DNA of 11,861 bases, from assembly GCA_040905925.1 (NCBI GenBank), contig JBBDQO010000013.1:1-11861 (forward strand). The letters run 5' to 3'. The notes below the pieces were generated by a model. It made no database searches and had not been told where the DNA came from. It worked only from the letters and a program-made list of their open reading frames with translations. Both the position numbers and the translations under genes were made by a program. The DNA comes from JALYNX01 sp040905925. GTDB lineage: Bacteria > Actinomycetota > Acidimicrobiia > Spongiisociales > ZC4RG35. Positions 1 to 7,064 of this stretch are shown here, piece by piece (the stretch's first letter is position 1; the number at the start of each line of letters is the position of its first letter).

Positions 1-74
1 TGGACCCAGAGGTCCAGATCTCCGCGCCAGAATGGGGTGACGGCCAAATGCCCGGCTAATTCCGGTCATAGAAA

Positions 75-80
75 TACCCT
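75..80 (+). promoter_or_regulatory. Candidate -10 box (TACCCT) for leaderless start at 88
   Basis: TACCCT fits the actinobacterial TANNNT -10 pattern and lies 7 nt upstream of ATG 88, so transcription could begin at or one base before the start codon. No Shine-Dalgarno is present in the 20 nt before the ATG. I see no convincing -35. This is an inference from spacing only. Confidence 0.35.
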
Positions 81-87
81 CAGAGCA

Positions 88-321
88 ATGCTGAGCACTG
101 AGGAGAGGGCTGTCCTCGACTTCGAAGGCTCGTGGTGGCTGGAACCGGGGCCTAAGGACCAGGCCATCGAATTCAGCCTCGGTCTGACCGCGGCCGACTA
201 TTACGAGACGCTGCTGGCACTCATCAGCCGGTCGGAGGCGATGGAGCACGATCCGCTGACGGTGAAACGGGTGCGATCTCAAATCGAGACCGCGCCCGAT
301 TCGGCCGCAGGAGTCGGGTGA
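88..321 (+). CDS. DUF3263 family small protein
   Basis: A small soluble protein (77 aa from this start) of the actinobacterial DUF3263 family; its biochemical role is unknown. The visible family pattern is an N-terminal ERAVLDFEGSWW, then KDQAIEFSLGLTAADYYETL, then a C-terminal DPLTVKRVRSQ, matching the usual E..WW / K..AI..  .G(L/M)s...YY..L / DP..V.R..R layout, probably a helix-turn-helix-like fold. The frame is open to the window edge and has a GTG at 37, but ATG 88 begins right at the conserved domain and has a TACCCT -10-like box 7 nt upstream, so I chose 88. The stop (319-321) overlaps the next gene. In Mycobacterium tuberculosis, from memory, Rv0430 (DUF3263) also directly precedes Rv0431/virR, so this pairing is conserved. 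The family call is fairly sure; the start is uncertain. Confidence 0.75.
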   Translation: MLSTEERAVLDFEGSWWLEPGPKDQAIEFSLGLTAADYYETLLALISRSEAMEHDPLTVKRVRSQIETAPDSAAGVG

Positions 322-866
322 TGGCGAGCAGAGGCAAACACGCTTCCAAGTCGTCGCGCGCCTTCTACCGCGACCTGCTCATCATGACGCTCGGGATCCT
401 TCTGGTGGGCGCCGCCGTGTTCCTGCTCCTCTATCTGCTGGCCGGCGACCCGACTTCCGAAGCCGGTGAGACGACCACCTCCAATCCGGCCACCACCGGA
501 GTTGAGGCAGCCAGCACAACCGAGCCCGAGACAACCACCACCACCGCGACCTCGACTACCCCGGCGACCGTCCCCCTTCGCCTTCCCAGCGAGGTTCGGG
601 TGATGGTGTTCAACTCCATCGAGTTATCGGGGGCCGCAGGTCGTTTCACCCAGGAACTGGCCGACGCCGGATACCAGACTCTGCCCGCCGGCGACCTCGA
701 CCCGGAATACGACCCGTCCCGGATCTGGTACCGGGAGGGTTTCTCCGCGGAGGCCAATGTGCTGCTCGCGCTCCTACCCGGGGCCGCGGTCGAACAGCTG
801 CCCGACCCGGAGCTGGCCCCCGGGTCCGATCTCATCGTCGTTCTCGGCATCGGTTACGAGGAATGA
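321..866 (+). CDS. Membrane-anchored LytR C-terminal domain protein (VirR-like)
   Basis: A single-pass envelope protein of 181 aa. It has a basic N-terminus (residues 1-17), one transmembrane helix (about 19-41), a Thr/Ser/Pro/Glu-rich extracytoplasmic linker (43-90) and a LytR_C domain (about 92-181) opening with VRVMVFNSIELSGAAGRF, which matches the family's V.V.N(G)....AG.....L...G pattern. LytR_C domains occur at the C-terminus of cell-wall ligase (LCP) proteins and alone in Mycobacterium VirR (Rv0431), which acts at the cell envelope; no LCP catalytic domain is present here, so it is the stand-alone type. AGGAG at 309-313 is 7 nt from ATG 321 and only 4 nt from the alternative GTG 318, so ATG is preferred. 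The start overlaps the DUF3263 stop (TGATG) and the stop overlaps the next start (ATGA), which implies translational coupling in one operon. Confidence 0.82.
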   Translation: MASRGKHASKSSRAFYRDLLIMTLGILLVGAAVFLLLYLLAGDPTSEAGETTTSNPATTGVEAASTTEPETTTTTATSTTPATVPLRLPSEVRVMVFNSIELSGAAGRFTQELADAGYQTLPAGDLDPEYDPSRIWYREGFSAEANVLLALLPGAAVEQLPDPELAPGSDLIVVLGIGYEE

Positions 867-1723
867 CCCACACCGCCTCGGGCTCGAGCCCGGGCGTTCC
901 AAGGGCATGGCTGCTCCCGATTGCCGTCCTTGTCGGGATTCTCCCCGCAGCAGTGGCGGGCTGGCTGAGTCGATCGGTGGTCGTCGACTTCGTCGCCTGG
1001 TGGCCGGTTTGGCTCCTGGTGGGGAGTCTCACCTTCCTCGCGGGGCGGCGTCGGTTGCGAAGGGTCCGACTTTCGGGTCTGGTCCCGCTGGTTGCCCTGG
1101 CCGCGCTCGGTGTCTTCCTGGGGTGTCACATCCTGGGTTGGGACGTCATGCCCTCGTCCTCCGCGTCCCTGGTGGGCCCTTCCTCCGACACGGTGACAAC
1201 TGCTGCAATGTCGGCGCGCATCGATGGAAGGTTGAAGGTCGGCCTGGGGCAGCCTGGGTTTCTGTACTCGGTGGTTCCGATTCGAACCGGTGGTGACACC
1301 GGTCTCCCAGAAGCGGTGGAACGAACTCAGGGGGCGTCGATGGCAGTGGTTCTCGAGCCGGTGTCGGACCCCGGTTTGTACACGTTTGCGGGGTGGAGCC
1401 TGGGACTCGACCCGGCCCCGGCGTGGTCCCTCTCGTTAGGTGGCGTGCTATCGGCGGACCTCACAGCGCTGCGGATCACGGAGCTTCAGGTGGAGGGCGA
1501 AGGATCGGTCCGGCTGGGCACACCGATGGCCGAGAACCCGGTGTCGGTATCAGGAGACTTCGAGATAGAGGTCCCGAACGGGTCGGCGGTGCGAGTGGTG
1601 GGGGTCGCCGAGGTTCCTGAGGGCTGGACGGAGACTTCCGACGGCTGGGATTCGCCGGCCGGGGCCGGAGGTTGGGTGGTGTCGGTCTCCGAAGGGTCGA
1701 CCCTGGCGATAACCGAGGCCTAG
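863..1723 (+). CDS. Hypothetical membrane protein with three helices and an extracytoplasmic beta-rich domain
   Basis: I do not recognise a named family for this 286 aa protein. Three hydrophobic helices are visible at about residues 16-35, 39-60 and 71-93, with an Arg-rich loop (GRRRLRRVR, about 61-69) between the second and third, consistent with a cytoplasmic loop by the positive-inside rule. The remaining 190 residues are polar, rich in Gly, Val, Ser and Thr, and read as alternating beta strands; the C-terminal FEIEVPNGSAVRVVG stretch resembles the toast-rack or adhesin-like repeats of LiaF/DUF4097-type envelope-sensing proteins, but this is only a resemblance. ATG 863 overlaps the upstream stop as ATGA with GAGGA directly abutting it, so translation is probably coupled to the LytR_C gene. 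Operon context argues for an envelope role. Confidence 0.7.
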   Translation: MTHTASGSSPGVPRAWLLPIAVLVGILPAAVAGWLSRSVVVDFVAWWPVWLLVGSLTFLAGRRRLRRVRLSGLVPLVALAALGVFLGCHILGWDVMPSSSASLVGPSSDTVTTAAMSARIDGRLKVGLGQPGFLYSVVPIRTGGDTGLPEAVERTQGASMAVVLEPVSDPGLYTFAGWSLGLDPAPAWSLSLGGVLSADLTALRITELQVEGEGSVRLGTPMAENPVSVSGDFEIEVPNGSAVRVVGVAEVPEGWTETSDGWDSPAGAGGWVVSVSEGSTLAITEA

Positions 1724-1742
1724 TTACACTCCCAGGATTGTG
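1724..1742 (+). promoter_or_regulatory. Candidate -10/start module before the AI-2E gene
   Basis: TACACT at 1725-1730 is a TANNNT -10-like box 9 nt before the GTG start at 1740. The whole 19-bp stretch TTACACTCCCAGGATTGTG matches the one before livH (3039-3057) at 14 of 19 positions, including TTACA and GATTGTG. The likely start site is A1737, giving a leader of about 3 nt. No -35 is obvious, and the AGGA at 1734-1737 is too close to the GTG to serve as a Shine-Dalgarno. Confidence 0.45.
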
Positions 1743-2960
1743 CCCTCTGACCGGATGAAACGGCTAGCCCTGATCGTGTGGACCGCCGTCGGAGTGTTGG
1801 CACTCGGCTACGTCTTCTTGATCATCGCCGGCTCGATTCGGGTCATCTGGCTTCCAATTGCCTTCGCCGCCGGGCTGGTGTTTTTGCTCGAGCCGATGGT
1901 CAGGGTGTTCCAGCGGATACGCCTCCCGAGAGTCGTGTCGGTCATCTTCGCCTTCCTGGTCGTGGTCGCCCTCATCCTGGCAGTGGTTGCCCTGATCCTC
2001 CCGACGATCAGGGTCCAGGCCCAGGAGGTGGGAGAACAGCTGCCCGACCTCTATCTGGCCGGAATCGATTGGGCCCGCGAGATGGGGACAAAGCTGGGCG
2101 TGGATGTCGACGAGATTCTCAGCCAGCAAGCGATCGAGGACTGGCTCAACGATCCCGCCAATCAAGAGACCGTCGGGAACCTCTTGCTCGGATTCGGCGC
2201 CGGAGCCGGTCAGGTGATCCGTGGTGTCACCGAGGCCATCGCGGTGCTCGTCCTTGCCCCGGTACTGGCCATCTACATCCTGATCGACCTGGAACGGTTC
2301 AAGTCCAACTCGCTCAATATCACCCCGCCCCGTCATCGCGAGGAGACGGCGTTCGTGGCGGGAGAGGTGAGCACCGCCATGGGCTCGTTCGTGAGGGGTC
2401 AGTTGCTGGTGTCAGTCATCGTCGGGATCGCCTCCAGCTTTGGCATGTGGCTGATCGACCTCCCGTTCTGGCTGATCATTGGCATACTCGCCGGGTTCCT
2501 CAACCTCATCCCGTTCCTGGGGCCGGTCGTGGGCGGGGCGCTGGCAGCCCTGGTGGCTTTGCTCAACGGGGATCTCAGCCAGGCGATCTGGGCGGTGCTG
2601 ATCTTTGTTGCGATCCAACAGGTGGACAACCATGTGATCACCCCTCTCGTGCAACGGGCGCGTGTCAACCTCTCGCCACTGGTGATCATCCTCGCCCTGA
2701 TCATCGGGGGTTCCGTTGCTGGTCTGCTGGGTGTCTTGGTGGCGGTGCCGATGACGGCGGCGATCAGGATCATCGTGGGTCACTTGTGGAGGACGCGGTT
2801 GCTCGGTGAGACCTGGGGAGAGGCGAGCAGGGCCATGATCGAATACACCGACCCCCCCGAGCGCATCGCCGGGATCCGGCGCCGTCAGGCCAACCAGACC
2901 GGGCTCTTCGACACTCAGGAGTTGGTGCCGCTGGGCGATGACCCGGCGAGGGAGAAGTAG
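1740..2960 (+). CDS. AI-2E family transporter (PF01594-type membrane protein)
   Basis: A 406 aa polytopic membrane protein of the AI-2E (YdgG/TqsA, formerly UPF0118) family. Members have been linked to autoinducer-2 export, Na+/H+ antiport or other efflux, so the substrate here is open. Seen in the sequence: two or three N-terminal hydrophobic helices (about residues 7-90) including the VFLLEPMVRVFQR turn, an amphipathic soluble segment (about 95-160), and a C-terminal helical bundle with the conserved FLNLIPFLGPVVGG and the VDNHVITPLVQ stretch that are diagnostic for the family. The polar tail after about 350 should be cytoplasmic. Length is normal (about 350-400 aa). GTG 1740 is chosen from the leaderless-type box; ATG 1755 is the alternative. 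It appears to form its own transcription unit, separated by 94 bp from livH. Confidence 0.9.
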   Translation: MPSDRMKRLALIVWTAVGVLALGYVFLIIAGSIRVIWLPIAFAAGLVFLLEPMVRVFQRIRLPRVVSVIFAFLVVVALILAVVALILPTIRVQAQEVGEQLPDLYLAGIDWAREMGTKLGVDVDEILSQQAIEDWLNDPANQETVGNLLLGFGAGAGQVIRGVTEAIAVLVLAPVLAIYILIDLERFKSNSLNITPPRHREETAFVAGEVSTAMGSFVRGQLLVSVIVGIASSFGMWLIDLPFWLIIGILAGFLNLIPFLGPVVGGALAALVALLNGDLSQAIWAVLIFVAIQQVDNHVITPLVQRARVNLSPLVIILALIIGGSVAGLLGVLVAVPMTAAIRIIVGHLWRTRLLGETWGEASRAMIEYTDPPERIAGIRRRQANQTGLFDTQELVPLGDDPAREK

Positions 2961-2982
2961 AGATCCCAGGTACCGAGGTCTC
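2960..2982 (+). terminator. Weak hairpin after the AI-2E gene
   Basis: GAGATC (2960-2965) can pair with GGTCTC (2977-2982), a 6-bp stem with one G-U pair and an 11-nt loop that itself contains the palindrome GGTACC. It starts on the last base of the stop codon. There is no following T-run, so this is at best an actinobacterial-type terminator without a U tract, or a chance hairpin. Confidence 0.25.
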
Positions 2983-3038
2983 GCCCGGATCCCCACAAGA
3001 GTCATCTCGCTGTCCCCGACCTCGGTCGACGCCTTCGA

Positions 3039-3057
3039 TTACATTGCACCGATTGTG
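3039..3057 (+). promoter_or_regulatory. Candidate -10/start module for the liv operon
   Basis: TACATT (3040-3045) lies 9 nt upstream of GTG 3055 in the stretch TTACATTGCACCGATTGTG, which closely repeats the module before the AI-2E gene. It would start transcription near A3052, leaving a leader of about 3 nt and no ribosome-binding site. This favours GTG 3055 over the upstream in-frame ATG 2938 as the livH start. Confidence 0.45.
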
Positions 3058-4452
3058 GCGTGGCGAAACAGGAAAGCTCCAGATCGAGTCACGACACGAA
3101 GCGAACGGCTCAAGAAAGGCCTCCTGCTCCTCCTGATCGCCGCCTCCGCATTGTGGCTGCTCCCTTCCGTCGGTATGGCCCAGGAAGGCGAGCAGGGAGT
3201 GCGAGCCCGGGTTCTCGCCGACGACCCTGCGACGGATGAGCGAGAACCGGTGGAGGGGGTCGCGGTCAGATTCTTCGACCAAAGCGGTGCGGAGCTGGGC
3301 AGCGAGGTGACCAACGCCGAGGGTATTGCGGAGATTCCATTGGCGGCTCCCGGGATCTACGAAGTCGAGATCGACGCGGCAACGATCCCAGAGGGGATGA
3401 GCCTCCCCAATGCCGAAGAAATCAGGCGAGAGGCAAACGTCCAGGCCGGTCGTTTCGCCACGGTGATCTTCCAACTTGTCGTGGGTGAGGGTGGCGGGGG
3501 TGCGAGGGGCACGGATATCACGCTCCGCCGGGTGCTCCAGCTGTCCGTCGATGGGATCAAACTCGGCCTGTTTCTCGCCATGGCTGCCATCGGGCTCTCG
3601 CTCATCTTTGGCACGACTGGTCTTGTCAACTTCGCCCATGCCGAGCTCGTCACCTGGGGGATGTTGGTCGCCTACTTCTTCAATGTGCTTGGAGTATCGT
3701 CCTTGTTCGGCTTCACAGCGGGTTGGCCATGGATCCTGAATGGCCCGGTCGACCTGATCAGCGCCGCCCTGATGGCCGTGATCCTGGGCGGGCTGCTGGG
3801 GTGGGCTGCAGACGCCGCTGTGTTCGCCCGACTCCGTCGTCGGGGGACCGGTCTCATCGCCCAGATGGTGATCACGATCGGCCTCTCGATCCTGATCCGA
3901 TACATCTATCTCTATTTGTTTGGCGGTACCGGGCGTTTCTTCCGAAGCTACGCCGGTCAGCAGGCCATAGCCATCGGCCCGATCGCAGTCACCTACAAAG
4001 ACATCATCGCGATGTCGGTGGCCCTGGTTGCTCTGATCGGTGTCGGGCTGACCCTGCAGCTGACCCGGGCGGGACGAGCGATGCGGGCGGTGTCGGACGA
4101 CCGTGATCTCGCCGAGTCGTCAGGGATCGACGTGCAGCGGGTCATTCGCTGGGTTTGGGTCGCTGGCGCCGCTCTGGCGGCTCTCGGTGGTGTGTTGCTC
4201 GGACAGTCAGACGTGATCAGATGGGACGTTGGCTCTCAGATCCTCCTGCTCCTTTTCGCCGGGGTGGTCCTCGGTGGCTTGGGTACCGCCTACGGTGCCC
4301 TCGTCGGCGGCATTCTGGTGGGGCTGGGGATCCAGCTCTCCACGCTGTTCCTCGCATCAGAGTTGCGAAGCATCGGTGCCCTGTTGCTCATGATCGTCAT
4401 CCTCTTGATCAGACCGCAGGGGCTGATGGGGAGAAAGGAGCGTGTCGGGTGA
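3055..4452 (+). CDS. livH: LivH-type ABC importer permease with an extra secreted N-terminal domain
   Basis: One of two membrane subunits of a branched-chain amino acid type (HAAT) ABC importer. From this start it is 465 aa against about 290-310 for ordinary LivH. A basic stretch and hydrophobic signal-like helix (about residues 19-42, with a possible signal-peptidase site after GMA) come first. Next is a polar beta-rich domain (about 49-143) with VEGVAVRFFDQSG, VTNAEGIAEIPL and GIYEVEI, which looks like a carboxypeptidase-regulatory or prealbumin-like sandwich, then a Gly-rich linker (about 144-152). The LivH core (about 154-465) includes GLSLIFGTTGLVNFAHAEL and a cytoplasmic RAMRAVSDDRDLAESSGID coupling loop that should contact the ATPases. 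The frame also offers ATG 2938, overlapping the AI-2E gene, but that extension lacks a ribosome site and a recognisable fold. The stop overlaps livM as GTGA. The permease is certain; the substrate and the role of the extra domain are not. Confidence 0.9.
   Translation: MAWRNRKAPDRVTTRSERLKKGLLLLLIAASALWLLPSVGMAQEGEQGVRARVLADDPATDEREPVEGVAVRFFDQSGAELGSEVTNAEGIAEIPLAAPGIYEVEIDAATIPEGMSLPNAEEIRREANVQAGRFATVIFQLVVGEGGGGARGTDITLRRVLQLSVDGIKLGLFLAMAAIGLSLIFGTTGLVNFAHAELVTWGMLVAYFFNVLGVSSLFGFTAGWPWILNGPVDLISAALMAVILGGLLGWAADAAVFARLRRRGTGLIAQMVITIGLSILIRYIYLYLFGGTGRFFRSYAGQQAIAIGPIAVTYKDIIAMSVALVALIGVGLTLQLTRAGRAMRAVSDDRDLAESSGIDVQRVIRWVWVAGAALAALGGVLLGQSDVIRWDVGSQILLLLFAGVVLGGLGTAYGALVGGILVGLGIQLSTLFLASELRSIGALLLMIVILLIRPQGLMGRKERVG
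4434..4440 (+). promoter_or_regulatory. Ribosome-binding site fixing the livM start
   Basis: AAAGGAG sits 8 nt upstream of GTG 4449. The livM frame stays open far upstream, through the livH coding region to 4155, so this site is what decides the start. Confidence 0.7.
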
Positions 4453-5441
4453 ACTTGGGGTCGATTCTGGAACAGACCATTTCCCAGGCATTTGGCGTCA
4501 ACGCCATGGTTTTTGCGATGGCTGTGATCGGGCTCAACGTGCACTTCGGTTACACCGGTCTCCTCAACTTCGGGCAGATCGGCTTCGTCGCAATGGGCGG
4601 CTACGGGTTGGGGATGTCGATCACGATATTTGGCTGGAACCCGTGGCTGGGGATCTTGGTCGGCCTGGTCTATGCGTTGATCTTCGCTCTCCTGCTGGGT
4701 GTTCCCACACTGCGTCTGCGTGGGGACTATCTCGCCATCGTCACCATTGCCGCCTCAGAGGTGCTGCGGATCCTGGTTCGTTCCACGACCCTTGCCGAGT
4801 GGACCGGCGGCAACACCGGTATCACCAACTTCGCCGGTGCCTTTTACCAGTTCAATCCGTTCACCGAGCGGGTCTATGACTTCGGGCCCTTCTTCTACAC
4901 CGGCCCCAACCTGTTCATCCTCAGCATCGGTTGGCCCCTGGTCTTGTTGGTTACGTTCCTGATCTGGCAGTTGATGCGCAGCCCGTGGGGGAGGGTGGTC
5001 AAGGCGATCCGTGAGGACGAGGATGCGGCGCGGGCCCTCGGCAAGAACGCTTACTGGTACAAGATGCAGTCCCTGATGCTGGGTGGAGTGATCGGTGGTC
5101 TGGCCGGCATCCTGCTCGCCATCGGGAATTCGACTGTCCAACCAGACTATTTCGTACCGGTGCAGACCTTCTTCATGTGGACGGCGCTGATCCTGGGAGG
5201 AGTGGGCCGGGTCTGGTCGCCTATCGTCGGGTCGATGTTGTTCTGGGGCCTGCTGACGGTCACCGACGGCGTGCTCCGTGGCTTCGAGGCCGAAGGATGG
5301 GTCCCTAGCTGGCTGATGAACTCATCACAGGTCGGACAGATTCGCTTCATGCTGGTGGGCCTGGGGCTGGCACTCCTCATGATTTACCGTCCCCAAGGTC
5401 TGTTCGGGAGCAGAGAGGAGATGATGCTCGATGCCCGCTGA
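4449..5441 (+). CDS. livM: LivM-type ABC importer permease
   Basis: The second membrane subunit of the HAAT importer, 330 aa, normal for the family. It starts with a hydrophobic helix (SQAFGVNAMVFAMAVIGLNV) followed by the family signature GYTGLLNFGQIGFVAMGGYG, then about eight further hydrophobic segments. A cytoplasmic coupling loop RVVKAIREDEDAARALGKNA (about residues 182-201) is the EAA-like ATPase contact, and the C-terminus ends in the typical IYRPQGLFG. The GTG start overlaps the livH stop by 4 nt (GTGA) and its own stop overlaps livG by 11 nt, so all four transporter genes are probably translated from one message. A second long reading of the 5' region belongs to livH and is not part of this protein. 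Confidence 0.92.
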   Translation: MNLGSILEQTISQAFGVNAMVFAMAVIGLNVHFGYTGLLNFGQIGFVAMGGYGLGMSITIFGWNPWLGILVGLVYALIFALLLGVPTLRLRGDYLAIVTIAASEVLRILVRSTTLAEWTGGNTGITNFAGAFYQFNPFTERVYDFGPFFYTGPNLFILSIGWPLVLLVTFLIWQLMRSPWGRVVKAIREDEDAARALGKNAYWYKMQSLMLGGVIGGLAGILLAIGNSTVQPDYFVPVQTFFMWTALILGGVGRVWSPIVGSMLFWGLLTVTDGVLRGFEAEGWVPSWLMNSSQVGQIRFMLVGLGLALLMIYRPQGLFGSREEMMLDAR

Positions 5442-6336
5442 TACGGCCGGCGCGCTGGCTGGTGTTGCTCACCAGCCCGGTGTCGACAAACCAGACCCGA
5501 TTCTGGTTGTGGAGGGAATGCGGAGGTCTTTTGGCGGTCTCCTCGCCGTGGATGTCGACAAGGTGTCGGTTCAGCGCGGCTTGATCACTGCCCTGATCGG
5601 TCCCAACGGGGCCGGAAAGACCACCTTCTTCAACCTGCTCACCGGATTCGATGAGCCCGACGCCGGCACGGCCACCTTTGACGGTCAGTCTGTCAGTGGC
5701 ATGTCTTCCTACAAGCTGGCCAACAAGGGAATGGTGCGCACCTTTCAGCTCACCAAATCCCTCACCAGGTTGAGCGTGATCGAGAACATGAAGTTGGGTG
5801 CCAAAGATCAGAAGGGGGAGTCCTTCCTGAGGGCCTTCGTTCCCTTCATGTGGCGATACCAGGAGGAGGAGATCGAGGATAGAGCCGAAGCCCTTCTCGA
5901 GCGCTTTCAGTTGTCGCACATGCGAGATCAGTACGCCGGCACCCTCTCCGGGGGTCAACGAAAGCTGCTCGAGATGGCCCGCGCCTTGATGGCCGAACCC
6001 ATGCTGGTCATGCTCGACGAGCCCATGGCAGGGGTGAACCCCGTCCTGACTCAGTCTCTGCTGGAGCACGTCAAGGGTCTACGGGCGGGGGGGATCACGG
6101 TTGTTTTCGTGGAGCACGACATGGACGTGGTGCGCGACATCTCCGATTGGGTGGTTGTCATGTCCGAAGGCAGGGTCATATTCGAAGGTCCACCTGACGT
6201 GATCAGCCAGGATCCGGCGGTCATCGATGCCTATCTCGGCGCTCATCATGACGCACCGTTGACCGAGGAGCAGGAAGAACAGCAGATTGCCAGAGCCGAG
6301 GCCGAGCTCGCCGACAGCGAGGACGATATCACGTGA
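5431..6336 (+). CDS. livG: LivG-type ABC importer ATPase
   Basis: One of two cytoplasmic ATPases that drive the importer; 301 aa, somewhat longer than the usual 250-260. All nucleotide-binding motifs are intact: Walker A GPNGAGKT (residues 57-64), ABC signature LSGGQ (172-176), Walker B LVMLDE (192-197) and the H-loop histidine H229 in VEHD. The LivG-type MVRTFQLTKS Q-loop region is also present. The first 22 residues (Ala/Gly/Pro-rich) and an acidic Glu-rich tail (about 273-301) account for the extra length. ATG 5431 has GAGGAG at 5415-5420, 10 nt upstream, and overlaps the livM stop; the stop overlaps livF as GTGA. Confidence 0.93.
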   Translation: MPADTAGALAGVAHQPGVDKPDPILVVEGMRRSFGGLLAVDVDKVSVQRGLITALIGPNGAGKTTFFNLLTGFDEPDAGTATFDGQSVSGMSSYKLANKGMVRTFQLTKSLTRLSVIENMKLGAKDQKGESFLRAFVPFMWRYQEEEIEDRAEALLERFQLSHMRDQYAGTLSGGQRKLLEMARALMAEPMLVMLDEPMAGVNPVLTQSLLEHVKGLRAGGITVVFVEHDMDVVRDISDWVVVMSEGRVIFEGPPDVISQDPAVIDAYLGAHHDAPLTEEQEEQQIARAEAELADSEDDIT

Positions 6337-7064
6337 CCGACCAACCGTTGATCAGAATCGACAGCGTTACGGCCGGGTACGTGCCCGAGGTCGACATCCT
6401 CAGGGGCGTGCAGCTGGAACTGGGACGGGGGGAGCTGGTGGGCATCATCGGCCCCAACGGAGCCGGCAAGTCGACGTTGCTCAAGGCGCTGTTCGGCCTG
6501 ATCTCGGTCAGGGAAGGGAGCGTCAAGCTCGAAGGTGAGGACATCACCAACCTCAAGGCGCATGAGCTGGTGTCGAGAGGCGTCGGTTATGTCCCCCAGA
6601 TCAACAATGTGTTTCCCAGTCTCAGTGTCGAAGAGAACCTCCAGATGGGGATCTTCCTCCAGCCGAAGAGATTCGACGAACGACTGGAATTCATCTCCGA
6701 GCTTTTTCCCCGATTGGAAGAACGGCTGAAGCAACGCGCCGGCTCGCTCTCGGGTGGCGAGCGACAGATGCTGGCCATGAGCAGGGCGCTGATGATGGAC
6801 CCCAAGGTGTTGCTCCTCGACGAACCGTCGGCCGGGCTGTCCCCGACTCTCCAAGATCAGGTGTTCGTCCGCGCCCGTCAAATCAACCGAGCCGGGGTGA
6901 GCATCATCATGGTGGAACAGAACGCCCGTCGTTGTCTCCAGATCTGCCACCGAGGCTATGTCCTCGACCAGGGGCGCAACGCCTACACCGATACCGGTGA
7001 CGCTCTGTTGCGTGATCCGAAGGTGATCGAGCTCTATCTAGGAACCCTGGCCAAAGTCGACTGA
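6333..7064 (+). CDS. livF: LivF-type ABC importer ATPase
   Basis: The second ATPase of the importer, 243 aa, normal for LivF. Seen: Walker A GPNGAGKS (residues 40-47), Q-loop region YVPQINNVFPSLSVEENL, signature LSGGE (139-143), Walker B LLLDEP (160-165) and VEQN around 194-197. Gln196 occupies the H-loop position, as I recall is usual in LivF (LivG keeps His). GTG 6333 overlaps the livG stop (GTGA) and is preceded by GAGGA at 6319-6323, 9 nt upstream. It is the last gene of the operon; its final 27 bp (7038-7064) overlap the 3' end of the oppositely oriented DJ-1/PfpI gene, so there is no room for a terminator between them. Confidence 0.93.
   Translation: MTDQPLIRIDSVTAGYVPEVDILRGVQLELGRGELVGIIGPNGAGKSTLLKALFGLISVREGSVKLEGEDITNLKAHELVSRGVGYVPQINNVFPSLSVEENLQMGIFLQPKRFDERLEFISELFPRLEERLKQRAGSLSGGERQMLAMSRALMMDPKVLLLDEPSAGLSPTLQDQVFVRARQINRAGVSIIMVEQNARRCLQICHRGYVLDQGRNAYTDTGDALLRDPKVIELYLGTLAKVD

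Noticed and set aside
1778..2809. A 343-codon open frame inside the AI-2E gene on the plus strand
   Set aside because: Its product is rich in Arg, Gly, Pro and Asp with no recognisable motif, while the overlapping frame encodes a clear AI-2E transporter with conserved motifs. It is a GC-driven shadow.
2938..3054. ATG 2938 as the livH start
   Set aside because: It would overlap the AI-2E gene, lacks a ribosome site, and adds 39 residues without recognisable structure, whereas GTG 3055 follows a -10-like box and leads directly into the signal-type helix. I cannot fully exclude it.
2770..3639. A 289-codon minus-strand open frame spanning the end of the AI-2E gene and the start of livH
   Set aside because: Low-complexity, Arg/Pro/Gly-rich translation with no motif, opposite to two recognised genes; a shadow.
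4155..4448. Long upstream extension of the livM frame
   Set aside because: It lies wholly within the livH coding region in another frame and reads as Arg/Gly-rich noise. The ribosome site at 4434-4440 and the normal LivM N-terminus place the start at 4449.
5377..6950. Minus-strand open frames opposite livG and livF (230 and 234 codons)
   Set aside because: They mirror strongly conserved ATPase genes and have no family features of their own.
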